Below, in pieces: positions 40,401 to 49,206 of a stretch of DNA of 64,000 nucleotides. Position 1 is the stretch's first letter. Every line of letters begins with the position of its first letter. The notes under the pieces were generated by a model that ran no database searches, was not told the DNA's origin, and saw only the letters and a program-made list of their open reading frames with translations. Source of the stretch: Apostichopus japonicus (taxonomy: Eukaryota > Echinodermata > Holothuroidea > Aspidochirotida > Stichopodidae); the NCBI RefSeq assembly GCF_037975245.1, contig NC_092580.1, positions 10,941,501 through 11,005,500 on the forward strand, in the 5' to 3' direction. The position numbers and the translations under genes are program-made.

Positions 40401-43400
40401 TTAAACTTCTCTTTGTTGGACTCTTCGGTGCCTCGCATGATGCAGGTAGTTTCATTCTTAGTCAAAGTCGCCTTCTGTTTGGAAACACCCGGCGATTTGC
40501 TCTCCGCATCAGAGACCGATGAAGAACTCTCAAGGATATTTCTGGCATTATTGAATTCATCTTTCCTGATGCGGCACGTATCGACTTTGAAGTCTTTGGA
40601 CATATTTTAAATCTTTGCAAAAACTGATTGCTTCAGAAAGATTATTTGGTCAACCCATGATTTTACCGTATTCACGACCGCGAGAGTTGTTTTTGACTTT
40701 TAGAAGCACAAACAATGCCACAAAGTGATGATAATCTCTGCCATTTACTTCTGTGTTCTATTTAACCACTTTGGCACGCAAACGATATTGGACACACTGT
40801 AAAATTGTTCACTGTGCATACAGTATTTAAGTTTTGAGGGGTGCATATATCTTTTATGATGATCATCAAACTCTATGTTCCACCTTGCATCTGCCATCCA
40901 AGAGCGAAGCTCTGTGAGTATATTCGTACTTGTTCCAGAGAGGTGAGAGTTTTTGAACAGAGAAACGTTTGGGCTTTATGTACAGTACGTATTCAGTAAC
41001 ATATATTGTGTGGATTCAATTTTAGGCGACGTTTTGCCTTAAAAGGTATTTCTGCTGCTGCTGCTGTCTTCATGGTTGCGCTGCGATTGAATTGTAAAAG
41101 TAGGCACTAACAGTGGTCAAAACTGACTGTACTTTGCATTTGTGATTATGTCCGCAACGAAAACTAAATGTTTTTCTCAATATTCTAGAGCTGCGATATG
41201 AAATCTTATTAATAACATCTTCGTCTTTGCCAAACCTCACATAAATTCTGAAGTATCAAACTTAACAACTATACTGTATATGCAGGCATGTCCTTGAGAC
41301 TCTTGTCTGTCTGTCTGTCTCTATGTCTGTCTGTCGGTCTGTGTGATGGTCATGTGATCAGAGAGCGATGCATTAGCAAAGTAGCGCAGGCTCCTGTACC
41401 AGAATTGTCCTCAGTCTGACATTTTGGCCATTTTTTTTTAAGCTACAGTAGTAGTCAGGAAAACCGACTTAAAATAGGCAGGGTTATACGGCAGATCTGA
41501 TGTTGGATTGAATTTAATCAGAAAATTTGCACGATCAAACTTGTGAGTGAACTTTTGTGATGTTATGAAAGCAGACATCTGCTAACAGTTTGAAGTGAGG
41601 CTTAAAGCGACATCCATAAGTGGTTAAGCTTAAATATGCCAGAAAGAGCAAAACTGATCACCAAATATCAAAACTTTAGATTTTTTTTTTAAATTTAAAA
41701 AAAAAGTTGTTTTAACAGGCATGCTGCGTTGCCTAAGATACTACAGTACACTACTGTATTTGACATAATTTGTCAATATCTGGGGATAACTTAATACAAG
41801 GAGGTTTAGTTCACTTTCAAAAATGTTAAGGGCAGTTCTTTCACAGACTCAAAGAAGAAGGTACTGTACATTGTACATACTACTCAAGGAAGACCTTTAG
41901 GACGCCAGAACAGGTTAAAGACAATACATGTACAGTACAGTCCTCTAATATCTTGCAGGGTATATTTATTTTTAGGTTCTAGGAGTATGGTATCATGTTG
42001 AAATGATATGAAAACAAGTCCAGTAATTGTCTTTGGTATCAATAATGACAACACATTCCTCCGGTAATTTTGTGACCTTTTGAGAGCCGGGCTAACGTGT
42101 AGAGACTACCGTAGGAACATTAGTGTATACATACATACTTATTATGTTGCAGACAGGGCCTGCTGTTGTCAAGCAGGAATTGTTTGAACTCTGTCAGCTC
42201 ATTAATAAGTAATCTATTTACATCACTCCTCTCTAATACCTGTCTGCACTCCACTCATGCACTCCCATCTACTGTAACTACAGCTTACAATACTTGACAA
42301 GTTTATTAGTTCTTGTGCCGCCACTGACCCATGTCATGGTAAACTTCCTTCTCCCAAACCTTCCATATTGAAAGCTTTACCGCAGCTTACTGCTAGAATA
42401 TCGGTCTCAATATTTGTCCGTTGGAATCTCGGTGGTTTGAAAGTTTTGGTCAAGTTTTACTCAAGGCATTGTATTTAGGCATCTTCTTCAGTTTCATCTC
42501 CTTCCAGCTGCATCAAAGATCATTCTTAAATATTCAACCCAGGCGCGTAGCCAAGGGGGGCAAAGGGGGCAGCCGGCCCCCTCTTGAGCATATTTTTTAT
42601 ATTTTTTTATAATGTTTTTATGATGTCGCTAGTATTTTCAAAAGAGAAAATGCTAAGATGCAACTTACAAGGCCTGGGAAGTGCCATTTCCAGCGATCTG
42701 CCAGCGAGTCATTTTCAGCCAAAATTTTCTAGTATGCTTCGCGCCAACCATGGTGGCGCTACGCTTAGATAGTTTGCAATGCCGAATCTACAGTTTCGCC
42801 CCTCCCTTGGCAAATTCTTGGCTACGTGCCTGATTCACCCGCTCTTTGCTCGTGTGTCTCCAGAAAGCAACAAATATTCTCATTTCTCACTCTACCATAC
42901 CTACGTACTATGTTGAACCATTTGGTAAACCTATCAAGCATCATCGATCTGTCACTCTAGTCTAGGTCTTAGACCGTCATACTTCCTTCGGTGCCTCGTC
43001 TGTCTGTGCGTTGGTCAGCTTGCTTTCAACAGAATGTTGACAACTTTATGAGTCGATCCTAACTAAGTAATAGACCGGCCTAGAGATTTTAATAGTAATT
43101 GGTATGATCAAAACAACAGTTTTGTTGAAGTAAACAGAAAAATCCAGATGACAAGACCATTATAGAGTCATTAACATTTATTTATTTATGTTATTTTTTC
43201 CTAACAGATTGTAAATACACATGTCACTTCAAGTGTTACCAAAACGGAGTACGGCTGGACTGTTCTGAAATTAATGAGCACTCTTCTAAGGTTGGAAGCC
43301 ATGACGTTTCCCCGGACTTTACTTTTGTGTCTGTAAAGGTAAGGAAGGCAATACAGTACATCATTCTTTGTGTACAGTTAGTAAAACATTTGGTCATTGT

Positions 43401-46400
43401 ATAGTTTAATACTCCTCAATGTCTGGGAATAATATAAAGAAGCTAAAACTCTTCAAAATATGTTTAACCATCCCTCCCCCCCCCCCCCCAAAAAAAAAAA
43501 AAAATCCAAGGAGAAAAAGGGTGTCACTCTGTCTTTGAAGAAGAAATCGTGCAATGGTCAACTTGTTGTTAAGCACCTCTTAACGTTCAAACTTAGATCA
43601 TGTAAAGCTTCTTTGAAACATTGCAGCAGTTATTAGCTCGTTGAACAGTTGGGACACCTTACTGATGACCTATTCTTAATGACTTGGAAAGGTTAGTTAA
43701 TGATTGCAAAACAATGAAATAAGTTCATCTGTGCGGGGATGTATATAACAGCTCCTTTCGCCATAAAAACAAAATTGTGTCTGGGGATTGGGGATGGGGA
43801 CTGTCATTTTGTAAACCTGTGACCTCATAGAACTGCTAGTATCGGACAGAAGGTCAGAGAGTACGTCCGAGTGGCATTTAATCCCAAGTTTTCCTTTCAT
43901 TCCGAGGGTCGGCTAATCCCCCCCCCGCCTCTCACCCCCTCCCGCCACTTTCTCACCATGTCTCACTCTCTCGTCTCTACATCACAGGACAGTGCCTTAA
44001 CCAGTCTTTCACGAGAAGAGCTGTTACGAAGAACGGCAGAGTACAATGCAGAAATGGGACAGAAAATATTGAAAGTGGTACGTGATCATTGTATGGGGTA
44101 CCACCTATGTTTTTTGGGTGGGGCCAGGCAGGGGAACAGGGTGGGAACGTAATGTGTGTGTTAGAAGATGTAAGCCTGGGATGGAAAGTTACCTGGTCTG
44201 TGTGTCATTTGTTACTGAGAAATGAATATCCAGTAACATTGTTCAGTACTTTGGTAAAGCCTTGAACTTTTTTTCTGTGGTTAAACTGTTTCCAAGGAGC
44301 AACGGTCAACATAAATTTGTGGAGATGTATTTTTAAGGGGTAGACTCAAGAGATATATGATTGTCCATTATTTCTCTGATATATATTTAAGTAAATATTT
44401 CTACAACAGAGAACAGGCAATTGGTTTCCTTTACAAAGAAATGCACTACAATTTGTTTTCTCTTTTTTCTTTTTCACAACTGTTATAAATCTACCCAACT
44501 GAAGCAATATTTCATGGTTTTAACAATTAAAAACAAAGAAGAATAGTAAAAGGCAAACTTAATTAACAGCCAAACTTGGTCATGAAATTTGGCAAAGTTG
44601 AAGTTGATTTTAGACAATTTTTTTTTTTTTTTTCTAACTTCAAAGAGAGAGAGAGACAAAAACTGCTAGCAAACTGCTTAATATCTACTACAAAAAAAGC
44701 CTGTTTAGGTAAAATATATACTTTTATTCCTAACTTATCAACTTTGTCAGGAACCGGATGAAGGTACAGGGTTCTTCGGCCCTCTCGAAGTCTATTTCAA
44801 CCTCTCAAGGCCAGTCAGTATCAAGTCGGGCTCCCCCGTTCCAACCTTCTGTAATTCCCTGAAGCGCTACGACCACAGTGTAGACGTCACAAGAAGGCGG
44901 ACCTCATTCTTCTTCCCAAAGGCTCAAGTGGAGGTAAGAGGAGGGCCGAAAGGGCCAGTGAATAGTGAATAATAATAATAATAATAATAATTGACAGTTC
45001 TTATATAACGCAACTTACAATAAAGTCTCGCTGCGCTGTACTTAACCCTGGTCATTGGTAACTTGTCACACTTACACACCAAACACAATTCAAAGCATCT
45101 CTCCTGGGGCACCACAGTGCACCACAGCCACGTGTCCCCTGGGGGACTTCCCATAGGGTGCAGCCACAAACGTGCGCACGCAACTATATTTACAAGTCAC
45201 CTCGCAAGTCCCCATTTATACACCTGGGTGAAGTGAGGCAATGGAGATAAAGTGCCTTGCCCAAGGACACAACGCAATGATCTGGCCAGGGCTCGAACCT
45301 GTAATCCTTAGATCACAAGTCCACTGCCTTAACCACTTGACCACAACGCCCTCACAACAGAAATAAGAGACGTTGAAACGTGTGCCCAAGACAGCAGTGA
45401 AGTTTAATATGCTACAGTAGCTTTACCTATCTCATCAGAAACAAAAATCACACTCCAAAGAACTGAGTTAAAACCTCGATCCATTCTCCCTATTGCAACT
45501 CCAAAAGCCAAGATACTGGCATGCATTCCACCGTTTCATGTCTTTTGGCCTGGAGTGTCGTGAAGTGATCAAATGATCTTTAATATATAGTATCTTGTTA
45601 TCTCTACAGCTGCATTTTGTATTGGTCTGAGGCGGTGTATCATGCCCACCTTACCTGGTATCTGAATCACTCTCCATGGTACCAATTAGATCGTGGTGAA
45701 ACGAAAGCAAACATTAGTAGAATTAACGTCATTCACATCTTTGATGTAAATACAAATTACATACCAAATATTACATGTCATCACTTGATGTAATAAAAAT
45801 GCCTGAAAAGACCACCTTCCAGAATAAGTTTGTCGATTTGCCATATAAACTTACGGTCACCTAACAAAATCCCTTAGTCCGATGGTCTCTCTACGATGCC
45901 TGTTGCGTCAATGAACTGTCATTAGTTTGTATACCACATTAAACCAGCAAATATGGTTTTGAGCCTTTAGTTTACCTAAATTGTTATTAGGGAAGACAGT
46001 AAGGTAAAAGAAAGATGAGTAGCCAGATAGGGAGTAGGAATGATAATTCAGGAAAATCTTTCTGTTTTCCCACAAAGTATAAGATTGAGAACTTAATCGA
46101 CCTCCCCCACCACTCCCTCCCTCCCTCCCAAAATAAAAGATTTCATCTTCAAGAATGCGCCTGTTAATTGTTTGTTCTGTTTTATGAGAGTTTACAAGTG
46201 TCTTTTCGTACAAGTCGTACCGGTATGTGATCTTACTCAGAAGGTAACCTGTACCTTGTGTTTTAGGCTTATCAAACACCCCCTCCCCACCCCTTCCCCC
46301 ATAGTATAACAAAGACAGAAAGGAAAAAAAAAGAAATTGTAACTAATGTAGCACAGTAGTTTCATAATATATCATGGGTGACACTCGAGAAGGTCACTTG

Positions 46401-49206
46401 TATCGTCATAAGTGGTTCAGGGAAAGCTGGGGCACTTAGCTTATTACTTCTGTGGATATTGTGCACTTTTATCTAGCTATCATTTCCTTTAATTGCGTGT
46501 TTCATAAGACCATCCATCGATAGCAAAAAAGAGTAAAGAAAAGAAGTCTATTACGGTGATTCGATACTAGTAGGCAGCAGTTGTAGCAATACGGAAAGTG
46601 CACAGTAAATTTCAGGAGAGGATGTCGATGGTGACCCGGACGTAAGGTCAAGGTTGTGAAATGATAACCAATGTACAAATTTACACTGGTAGCTTGGAAA
46701 GTGTTGTAATAGGGAGGGTGTTATATAGACTTTGTTCATAAACAGTGATAACCAATATATATGTTACATTGGAAGTTTGGAAAAGTGTTGTAATAGATAG
46801 GGTGTTATATAGACTTTTGCTCATTAACAGTTTGGTGTTTTACAAATTATTTTTTGTTATTTATTGTTTGCGAATACAGATACATTATATATATATATAT
46901 GCTTATATAAATATGCTATATATATGCTTATATATATATGCGTATGTAATTAATTTAAGTATATATATATTTGCTAATTTATTCACTTTTGGTTGGTTTT
47001 TCTCAGTCACTTCACATAACCAGCGAGACTACATCGCAAGAGGTCATTGACTGTCTGCTGAAGCGGTACAAGCTCATCGATAACCCGCACAAATTTGCCT
47101 TGTTTGAGAGAACAGAGAAAGATGGCGAAGGTGAGTCTTTCACAGGCTGGAGAACATTAAGCTTTGAATGGTTTGAATTACTTAGCGAGACCATAATCAG
47201 AATGGTTGTGTGTTTTTCAGTTTTGTTCAGACCAGAGCGGAAAGATGGGATGAAACTTTATAGGGAACATCCGAATCTAGCAAAAAGTTGGACATTTTCA
47301 TTTGGTTTTATTGATGGGATCCATGAGATATGGAGAAGGGAATGTATAACAAAGTAAAACGATTGTTTCACCATTTTCCACATTATTCGTTCGAGCCTAG
47401 TTGAGATAAGCCGCAAAATTCTTGGGGAAAGAACAGAATAGATGGCCAGAGAACATTAAGCTTTGAATGGTTTGAATTACTTAGCGATACCATAATCAAA
47501 ATGATTGTGTTTTTTTCAAGGCGGTGGGGGGGGGGGGAATGAGGCTGGGATACTCATTAAATTTATCAATCTCTGTGATCTGCGATGTTACTGCTTCCAA
47601 AAAATTCCCTCTCCATCAGACCAGGGTATTAGGCATTTTGAAATGCTTTAATAAGTGAGAGAGAGTATACATGCTAATTGACCAAATTTAGGGAAGTATT
47701 TATATGCTAATTTATTCACCTTTGGTATTCATCACGCACCACCCTTCAGTCACTCATCACACATCCAGAGAGTCAAAATAAACGTCGTTCATAATTTTAT
47801 TAGAATATCGGGTTTTAAGTGAAGAGAAGTGGCATCGAAAATCCTTCTTCCGGCTTTGAATAGGTACCTAAAATATGCAAATAGAAATGTTTTACCATTC
47901 TGTGTTCCTCAACTCGATGGTGCACCTCTAAATAATAGCATAGTAATGTGCGAGAGACAGGCAGTTTCTGACAGGATTGAAATGGGGGCAAAGTTCATCA
48001 TGGACAAAACATCTTCAAAGGGATTCCAGATTCCCAGAGGGAAGAAATCAACAGTTGAGATGTTTTGTCTATTCATCTTGGCTGACATCACAGACCGATG
48101 TGAGAGAAGATAGGATGATGATACATCGGTAGTGACAGCTTTCTAATAACTGGCTTTAATTTCCGTTTTTTACTTTCTCAGTTCTAATGCGTAAACTGGA
48201 GGACGAGGATACCCCTCTGATGAATGTTCTCTTCTGGGGGCCGAACAACACGGAGAAGAGCATGGAACTGAGAGAGAACGAAACCGGCATCGTTCAGGTA
48301 AGAATCAAAACCGAGCCTCGTCAAAATATCCCACCGGGAGGGCCCGAAGGTTTCATAAGTAAACATGTAGCACGTTATTGCTCCTCAGGTCTGATTGTCG
48401 TCAAATAGTAGAAAAGTAGAGTAGATGGGAGACAAATGACCGAGAAATAGGAAAACAAATTTGTAGAAAGCAAAGAAAGGTTTGGTTAGAACGGGACTTG
48501 AACGAATGTATCTTCAGCAATAGCTGTAAATTTTAGTAGATTACAAACCCTTGTTTTCACTTAAAAGATTCGTCGAAATCCAAATTAGTCCTCGTTATCA
48601 CTGTGTTTCTCAGAAAAGTCAAGCTTGTCGTGTTGGGATTGAGCGTTGTCACCGGTGCAACGGTCATGTACCAACGCTATAAATTCATCCCAGCCTAAAA
48701 GGTACCATTGAGCAGGTGACACGCCGCAACATTTTATCGGAAACACGACTTCAGCCCCTGACTCTCTCATATGCAATAAATAGGCTAGGATACAGAGCAG
48801 CTTTGAAACCATGACACGTCTAGGATAATCGTTTCCCGTTCCCGTTCTGCAAAATTATCTCCCGAAGCTGTTAAGCATCTGTATGGACTTTGATGCATAA
48901 ATCGTTAACAACAACACACATGTTGGCGATGAGAGAAATCGGACCTGCTCGCTTTCAGCCATAAAGCCTCCAATTTCTAGTTATCATTATTAAACGTGTG
49001 CGATCGCTTAACTGTTCTTGTTTCATTCATTTCTTGCTCCGTAGTGGGAAGCTTTCACCGTCCCCGAGTTGGACAACTTTCTGAAAATCCTGGAGAAGGA
49101 AGAGGACGAGTACATCGAGCAAGTCAAGAAGAAGTACAACCAATATCAGACGGCCCTCCAAGACGCACTCAGATCGGCGACATCTCCAGACAAAGAAGTA
49201 GAATAA
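18847..49206 (+). CDS. RASSF1/5: RASSF1/3/5-family Ras-association protein, seven coding exons
   Basis: Joining 18847-19495, 43208-43338, 43988-44077, 44751-44933, 47007-47130, 48182-48297 and 49045-49206 gives an uninterrupted 484-residue protein; every junction is GT..AG and phases agree (1,0,0,0,1,0). Residues 1-183 are Ser/Asp/Thr-rich and probably disordered. A C1 zinc finger covers about 184-235, with ligands H184, C198, C201, C215, C218, H223, C226 and C235 all present. A Ras-association domain follows (about 294-431; core motifs RRTSFFFPKAQVE and DNPHKFALFERTEKDGE), then a C-terminal SARAH helix (about 432-478, starting WEAFTVPELDNFLKILEKEE). This C1-RA-SARAH order is that of RASSF1A and RASSF5/NORE1A. 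Family members bind active Ras/Rap and dimerise with MST/Hippo kinases through SARAH; that role is inferred. The wording of the C1 and SARAH parts looks nearest RASSF5, but an invertebrate gene probably predates the RASSF1/3/5 split. The start is the first ATG after an in-frame TAG at 18814. Confidence 0.93.
20505..21061. mobile_element. Fold-back element with minisatellite arms
   Basis: The left arm (20505-20625) and right arm (about 20920-21061) are inverted copies. Both are built of ~21-bp units of the type GGTTGGGCGAAATGACCATG. The termini are TGGTCACTTTGCCCAACAAC and, inverted, TGGTCACTTCGCCCAACAAC. The centre (about 300 bases) is unrelated single-copy sequence. This layout matches fold-back transposons. 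There is no coding capacity and no clear target duplication. Confidence 0.7.
27329..27482 (+). other. Possible cassette (poison) exon in RASSF intron 1
   Basis: A 154-base segment lies between a pyrimidine-rich acceptor (CCTTCCTTCTAG) and a strong donor (A|GTAAGT at 27483). It is open in the frame set by exon 1 (phase 1), with about 50 lysine- and asparagine-rich codons. It exits in phase 2, so splicing on to exon 2 would read Glu-Leu-stop at once. It could be a regulated exon that aborts the long isoform, or chance splice sites. I do not recognise the peptide. Confidence 0.25.
30252..30259 (+). promoter_or_regulatory. TATA box of the candidate internal RASSF promoter
   Basis: TATAAAAG, a consensus TATA box, lies 135 bases upstream of the ATG at 30394. 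A start site near 30280-30290 would give a 5' UTR of about 110 bases. Its position in front of an in-phase coding exon is the main reason to believe it. Confidence 0.4.
30394..30559 (+). CDS. RASSF1/5: Candidate alternative first coding exon of the RASSF gene
   Basis: An ATG at 30394 opens a 55-codon frame (MLDIVNIFKSGMHSIKRRMW, then a stretch with AKIFGPMQYPGN) that ends at a good donor, CAAG|GTAATA, at 30560. It leaves phase 1, exactly what exon 2 at 43208 needs. The joined codon gives Asp, so the protein would read FIPLQ-DCKYTCHFKC. Total length would be 323 residues, with only the second half of the C1 finger plus RA and SARAH. A TATAAAAG box lies 135 bases upstream of the ATG. Alternative promoters making N-terminal isoforms are well known in vertebrate RASSF1 and RASSF5; this peptide itself is not one I recognise. 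No transcript evidence is available here. Confidence 0.55.
40180..40603 (-). CDS. Possible small two-exon gene inside RASSF intron 1, function unknown
   Basis: On the minus strand, 40603-40341 opens with ATG (MSKDFKVDTCRIRKDEFNNA) and runs 87 codons plus two bases to a donor, CG|GTAACG. After a 70-base intron, an acceptor CACAACAG leads into 40270-40180, which stays in frame (split codon CGA, Arg) and ends ENIQNMGNIKTDLT then TAG. Total 117 residues: a Ser-rich centre (ILESSSSVSDAESKSPG), a Lys/Arg-rich stretch resembling a nuclear localisation signal (KNRQKRATKFRHR), and an acidic end. An in-frame stop precedes the ATG. The matching phase and coding-like composition support a real gene, but the intron is very short for this locus and I recognise no family. 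Confidence 0.4.
41303..41341. repeat. (CTGT)n microsatellite
   Basis: Interrupted CTGT units in RASSF intron 1. Confidence 0.85.
42540..42832. mobile_element. 293-bp hAT-type MITE (copy 2) in RASSF intron 1
   Basis: It has the same ends and interior as 4889-5181 and the same length, 293 bp. Flanks ATTCAACC (42532-42539) and ATTCACCC (42833-42840) are an 8-bp target duplication with one mismatch. The element lies about 370 bases before RASSF coding exon 2 and in the same orientation as copy 1. Confidence 0.87.
43208..43338 (+). CDS. RASSF1/5: RASSF coding exon 2 (second half of C1)
   Basis: The acceptor is CTAACAG at 43201-43207 and the donor is GTAAGG at 43339. It encodes residues 217-260, starting NCKYTCHFKCYQNG, and supplies C218, H223, C226 and C235 of the C1 zinc finger. 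It enters in phase 1 and leaves in phase 0. It is the first exon shared by both proposed N-terminal isoforms. Confidence 0.92.
43988..44077 (+). CDS. RASSF1/5: RASSF coding exon 3 (linker helix)
   Basis: This 90-base, phase-0 exon lies between ATCACAG and GTACGT. It encodes 30 residues with the pattern LSREELLRRTAEYNAEM. That matches the short helical segment lying just before the RA domain in RASSF1/3/5 proteins, where an E-E-I-x-x-[KR]-x-x-x-Y-N motif is usual. Confidence 0.85.
44751..44933 (+). CDS. RASSF1/5: RASSF coding exon 4 (start of RA domain)
   Basis: This 183-base, phase-0 exon lies between TTTGTCAG and GTAAGA. It encodes residues 291-351, including GTGFFGPLEVYFNLSRPVS and RRTSFFFPKAQVE. 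These correspond to the family's first RA strand and the conserved R-R-T-S-F-[YF]-[LF]-P segment. A SINE lies about 30 bases downstream in the following intron. Confidence 0.92.
44966..45353 (-). mobile_element. Full-length tRNA-derived SINE in RASSF intron 4
   Basis: On the minus strand the head has an A box (TGGTCAAGTGG, 45343-45333) and a B box (GGTTCGAGCCC, 45299-45289), separated as in tRNA genes. A body with TCCTTGGGCAAGGCACTTTA follows, then a LINE-type end (TTATATAAGAACTGTCAA) and an (ATT)n tail at about 44990-44968. This is the standard layout of a pol III SINE moved by a LINE with a related 3' end. It is opposite in sense to the host gene. Confidence 0.85.
47007..47130 (+). CDS. RASSF1/5: RASSF coding exon 5 (RA core)
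   Basis: The acceptor is TTTCTCAG and the donor is GTGAGT at 47131, leaving phase 1. It encodes residues 352-392, with SLHITSETTSQEVIDCLLKR then IDNPHKFALFERTEKDG. These are the central RA helix and strand that carry the family signature D-[ND]-P-x-K-F-A-L-F. The intron after it reads open in frame for some distance (see findings). Confidence 0.93.
47148..47520. repeat. Local duplication in RASSF intron 5
   Basis: 47148-47220 (GAGAACATTAAGCTTTGAAT onwards) is repeated at 47449-47520. Between them lies a block, 47219-47441, that is found again in the 3' UTR at 49402-49609. Confidence 0.8.
47221..47357 (+). other. Possible alternative 3' coding segment of RASSF
   Basis: After a TGTGTTTTTCAG acceptor ending at 47220, the frame entered in phase 1 from exon 5 stays open for 45 codons (VLFRPERKDGMKLYREHPN onwards, ending ECITK) and stops at TAA 47355-47357. 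The 90-base stretch 47131-47220 is also open, so even simple intron retention keeps the frame. Either event would give a protein without the SARAH domain. The segment belongs to a locally duplicated block (47219-47441, copied at 49402-49609), so it may only be repeat sequence. Confidence 0.3.
47829..48113 (+). CDS. Unrecognised open frame in RASSF intron 5
   Basis: A frame of about 94 codons runs to TAG at 48111-48113, with mixed coding-like composition (for example SDRIEMGAKFIMDKTSSKG). The first ATG in it is near 47948, so as an ATG-started frame it is only about 55 codons. It could be a decayed exon or a mobile-element fragment; I recognise no family. Confidence 0.15.
   Translation: MASKILLPALNRYLKYANRNVLPFCVPQLDGAPLNNSIVMCERQAVSDRIEMGAKFIMDKTSSKGFQIPRGKKSTVEMFCLFILADITDRCERR
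48182..48297 (+). CDS. RASSF1/5: RASSF coding exon 6 (end of RA)
   Basis: The acceptor is TTTCTCAG and the donor is GTAAGA at 48298. It encodes residues 393-431, with MRKLEDEDTPLMNVLFWGP and MELRENETGIVQ, matching the end of the RA fold (family pattern KLxDxxxPLxLRLLxGP and LKENxTGEV). It enters in phase 1 and leaves in phase 0. Confidence 0.92.
48585..48812 (-). CDS. Unrecognised 75-residue open frame in RASSF intron 6
   Basis: An ATG-started frame on the minus strand begins MVSKLLCILAYLLHMRESGA, a hydrophobic start that could be a signal peptide, and ends in a charged segment (KLDFSEKHSDNED). Its composition looks more coding-like than most frames here. There is no splice or family support and it could be a mobile-element fragment. 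Confidence 0.2.
   Translation of the reverse strand: MVSKLLCILAYLLHMRESGAEVVFPIKCCGVSPAQWYLLGWDEFIALVHDRCTGDNAQSQHDKLDFSEKHSDNED
49045..49206 (+). CDS. RASSF1/5: RASSF coding exon 7 (SARAH domain and stop)
   Basis: The acceptor is CTCCGTAG and the stop is TAA at 49204-49206. It encodes 53 residues, WEAFTVPELDNFLKILEKEE followed by a charged amphipathic helix (EYIEQVKKKYNQYQTALQ). This is the SARAH module through which RASSF proteins pair with Hippo/MST kinases (family knowledge). The last residues, TSPDKEVE, are a short polar tail. Confidence 0.94.
   Translation, partial: WEAFTVPELDNFLKILEKEEDEYIEQVKKKYNQYQTALQDALRSATSPDKEVE

Larger units (their letters stand above)
19496..43207 (+). other. 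RASSF intron 1 (23.7 kb)
   Basis: Outside the internal candidate exons, the fold-back element, the MITE and the minus-strand candidate gene, it is AT-rich and studded with TACAGTA/TACTGTA words, short CTGTACAG palindromes, and homopolymer C or G runs (for example 25553-25579 and 33954-33968). No other exon with a matching phase was found. Confidence 0.7.

Noticed and set aside
45289-45343. tRNA gene
   Set aside because: A and B boxes belong to a SINE head with a long body and ATT tail; no proper acceptor stem closes it.
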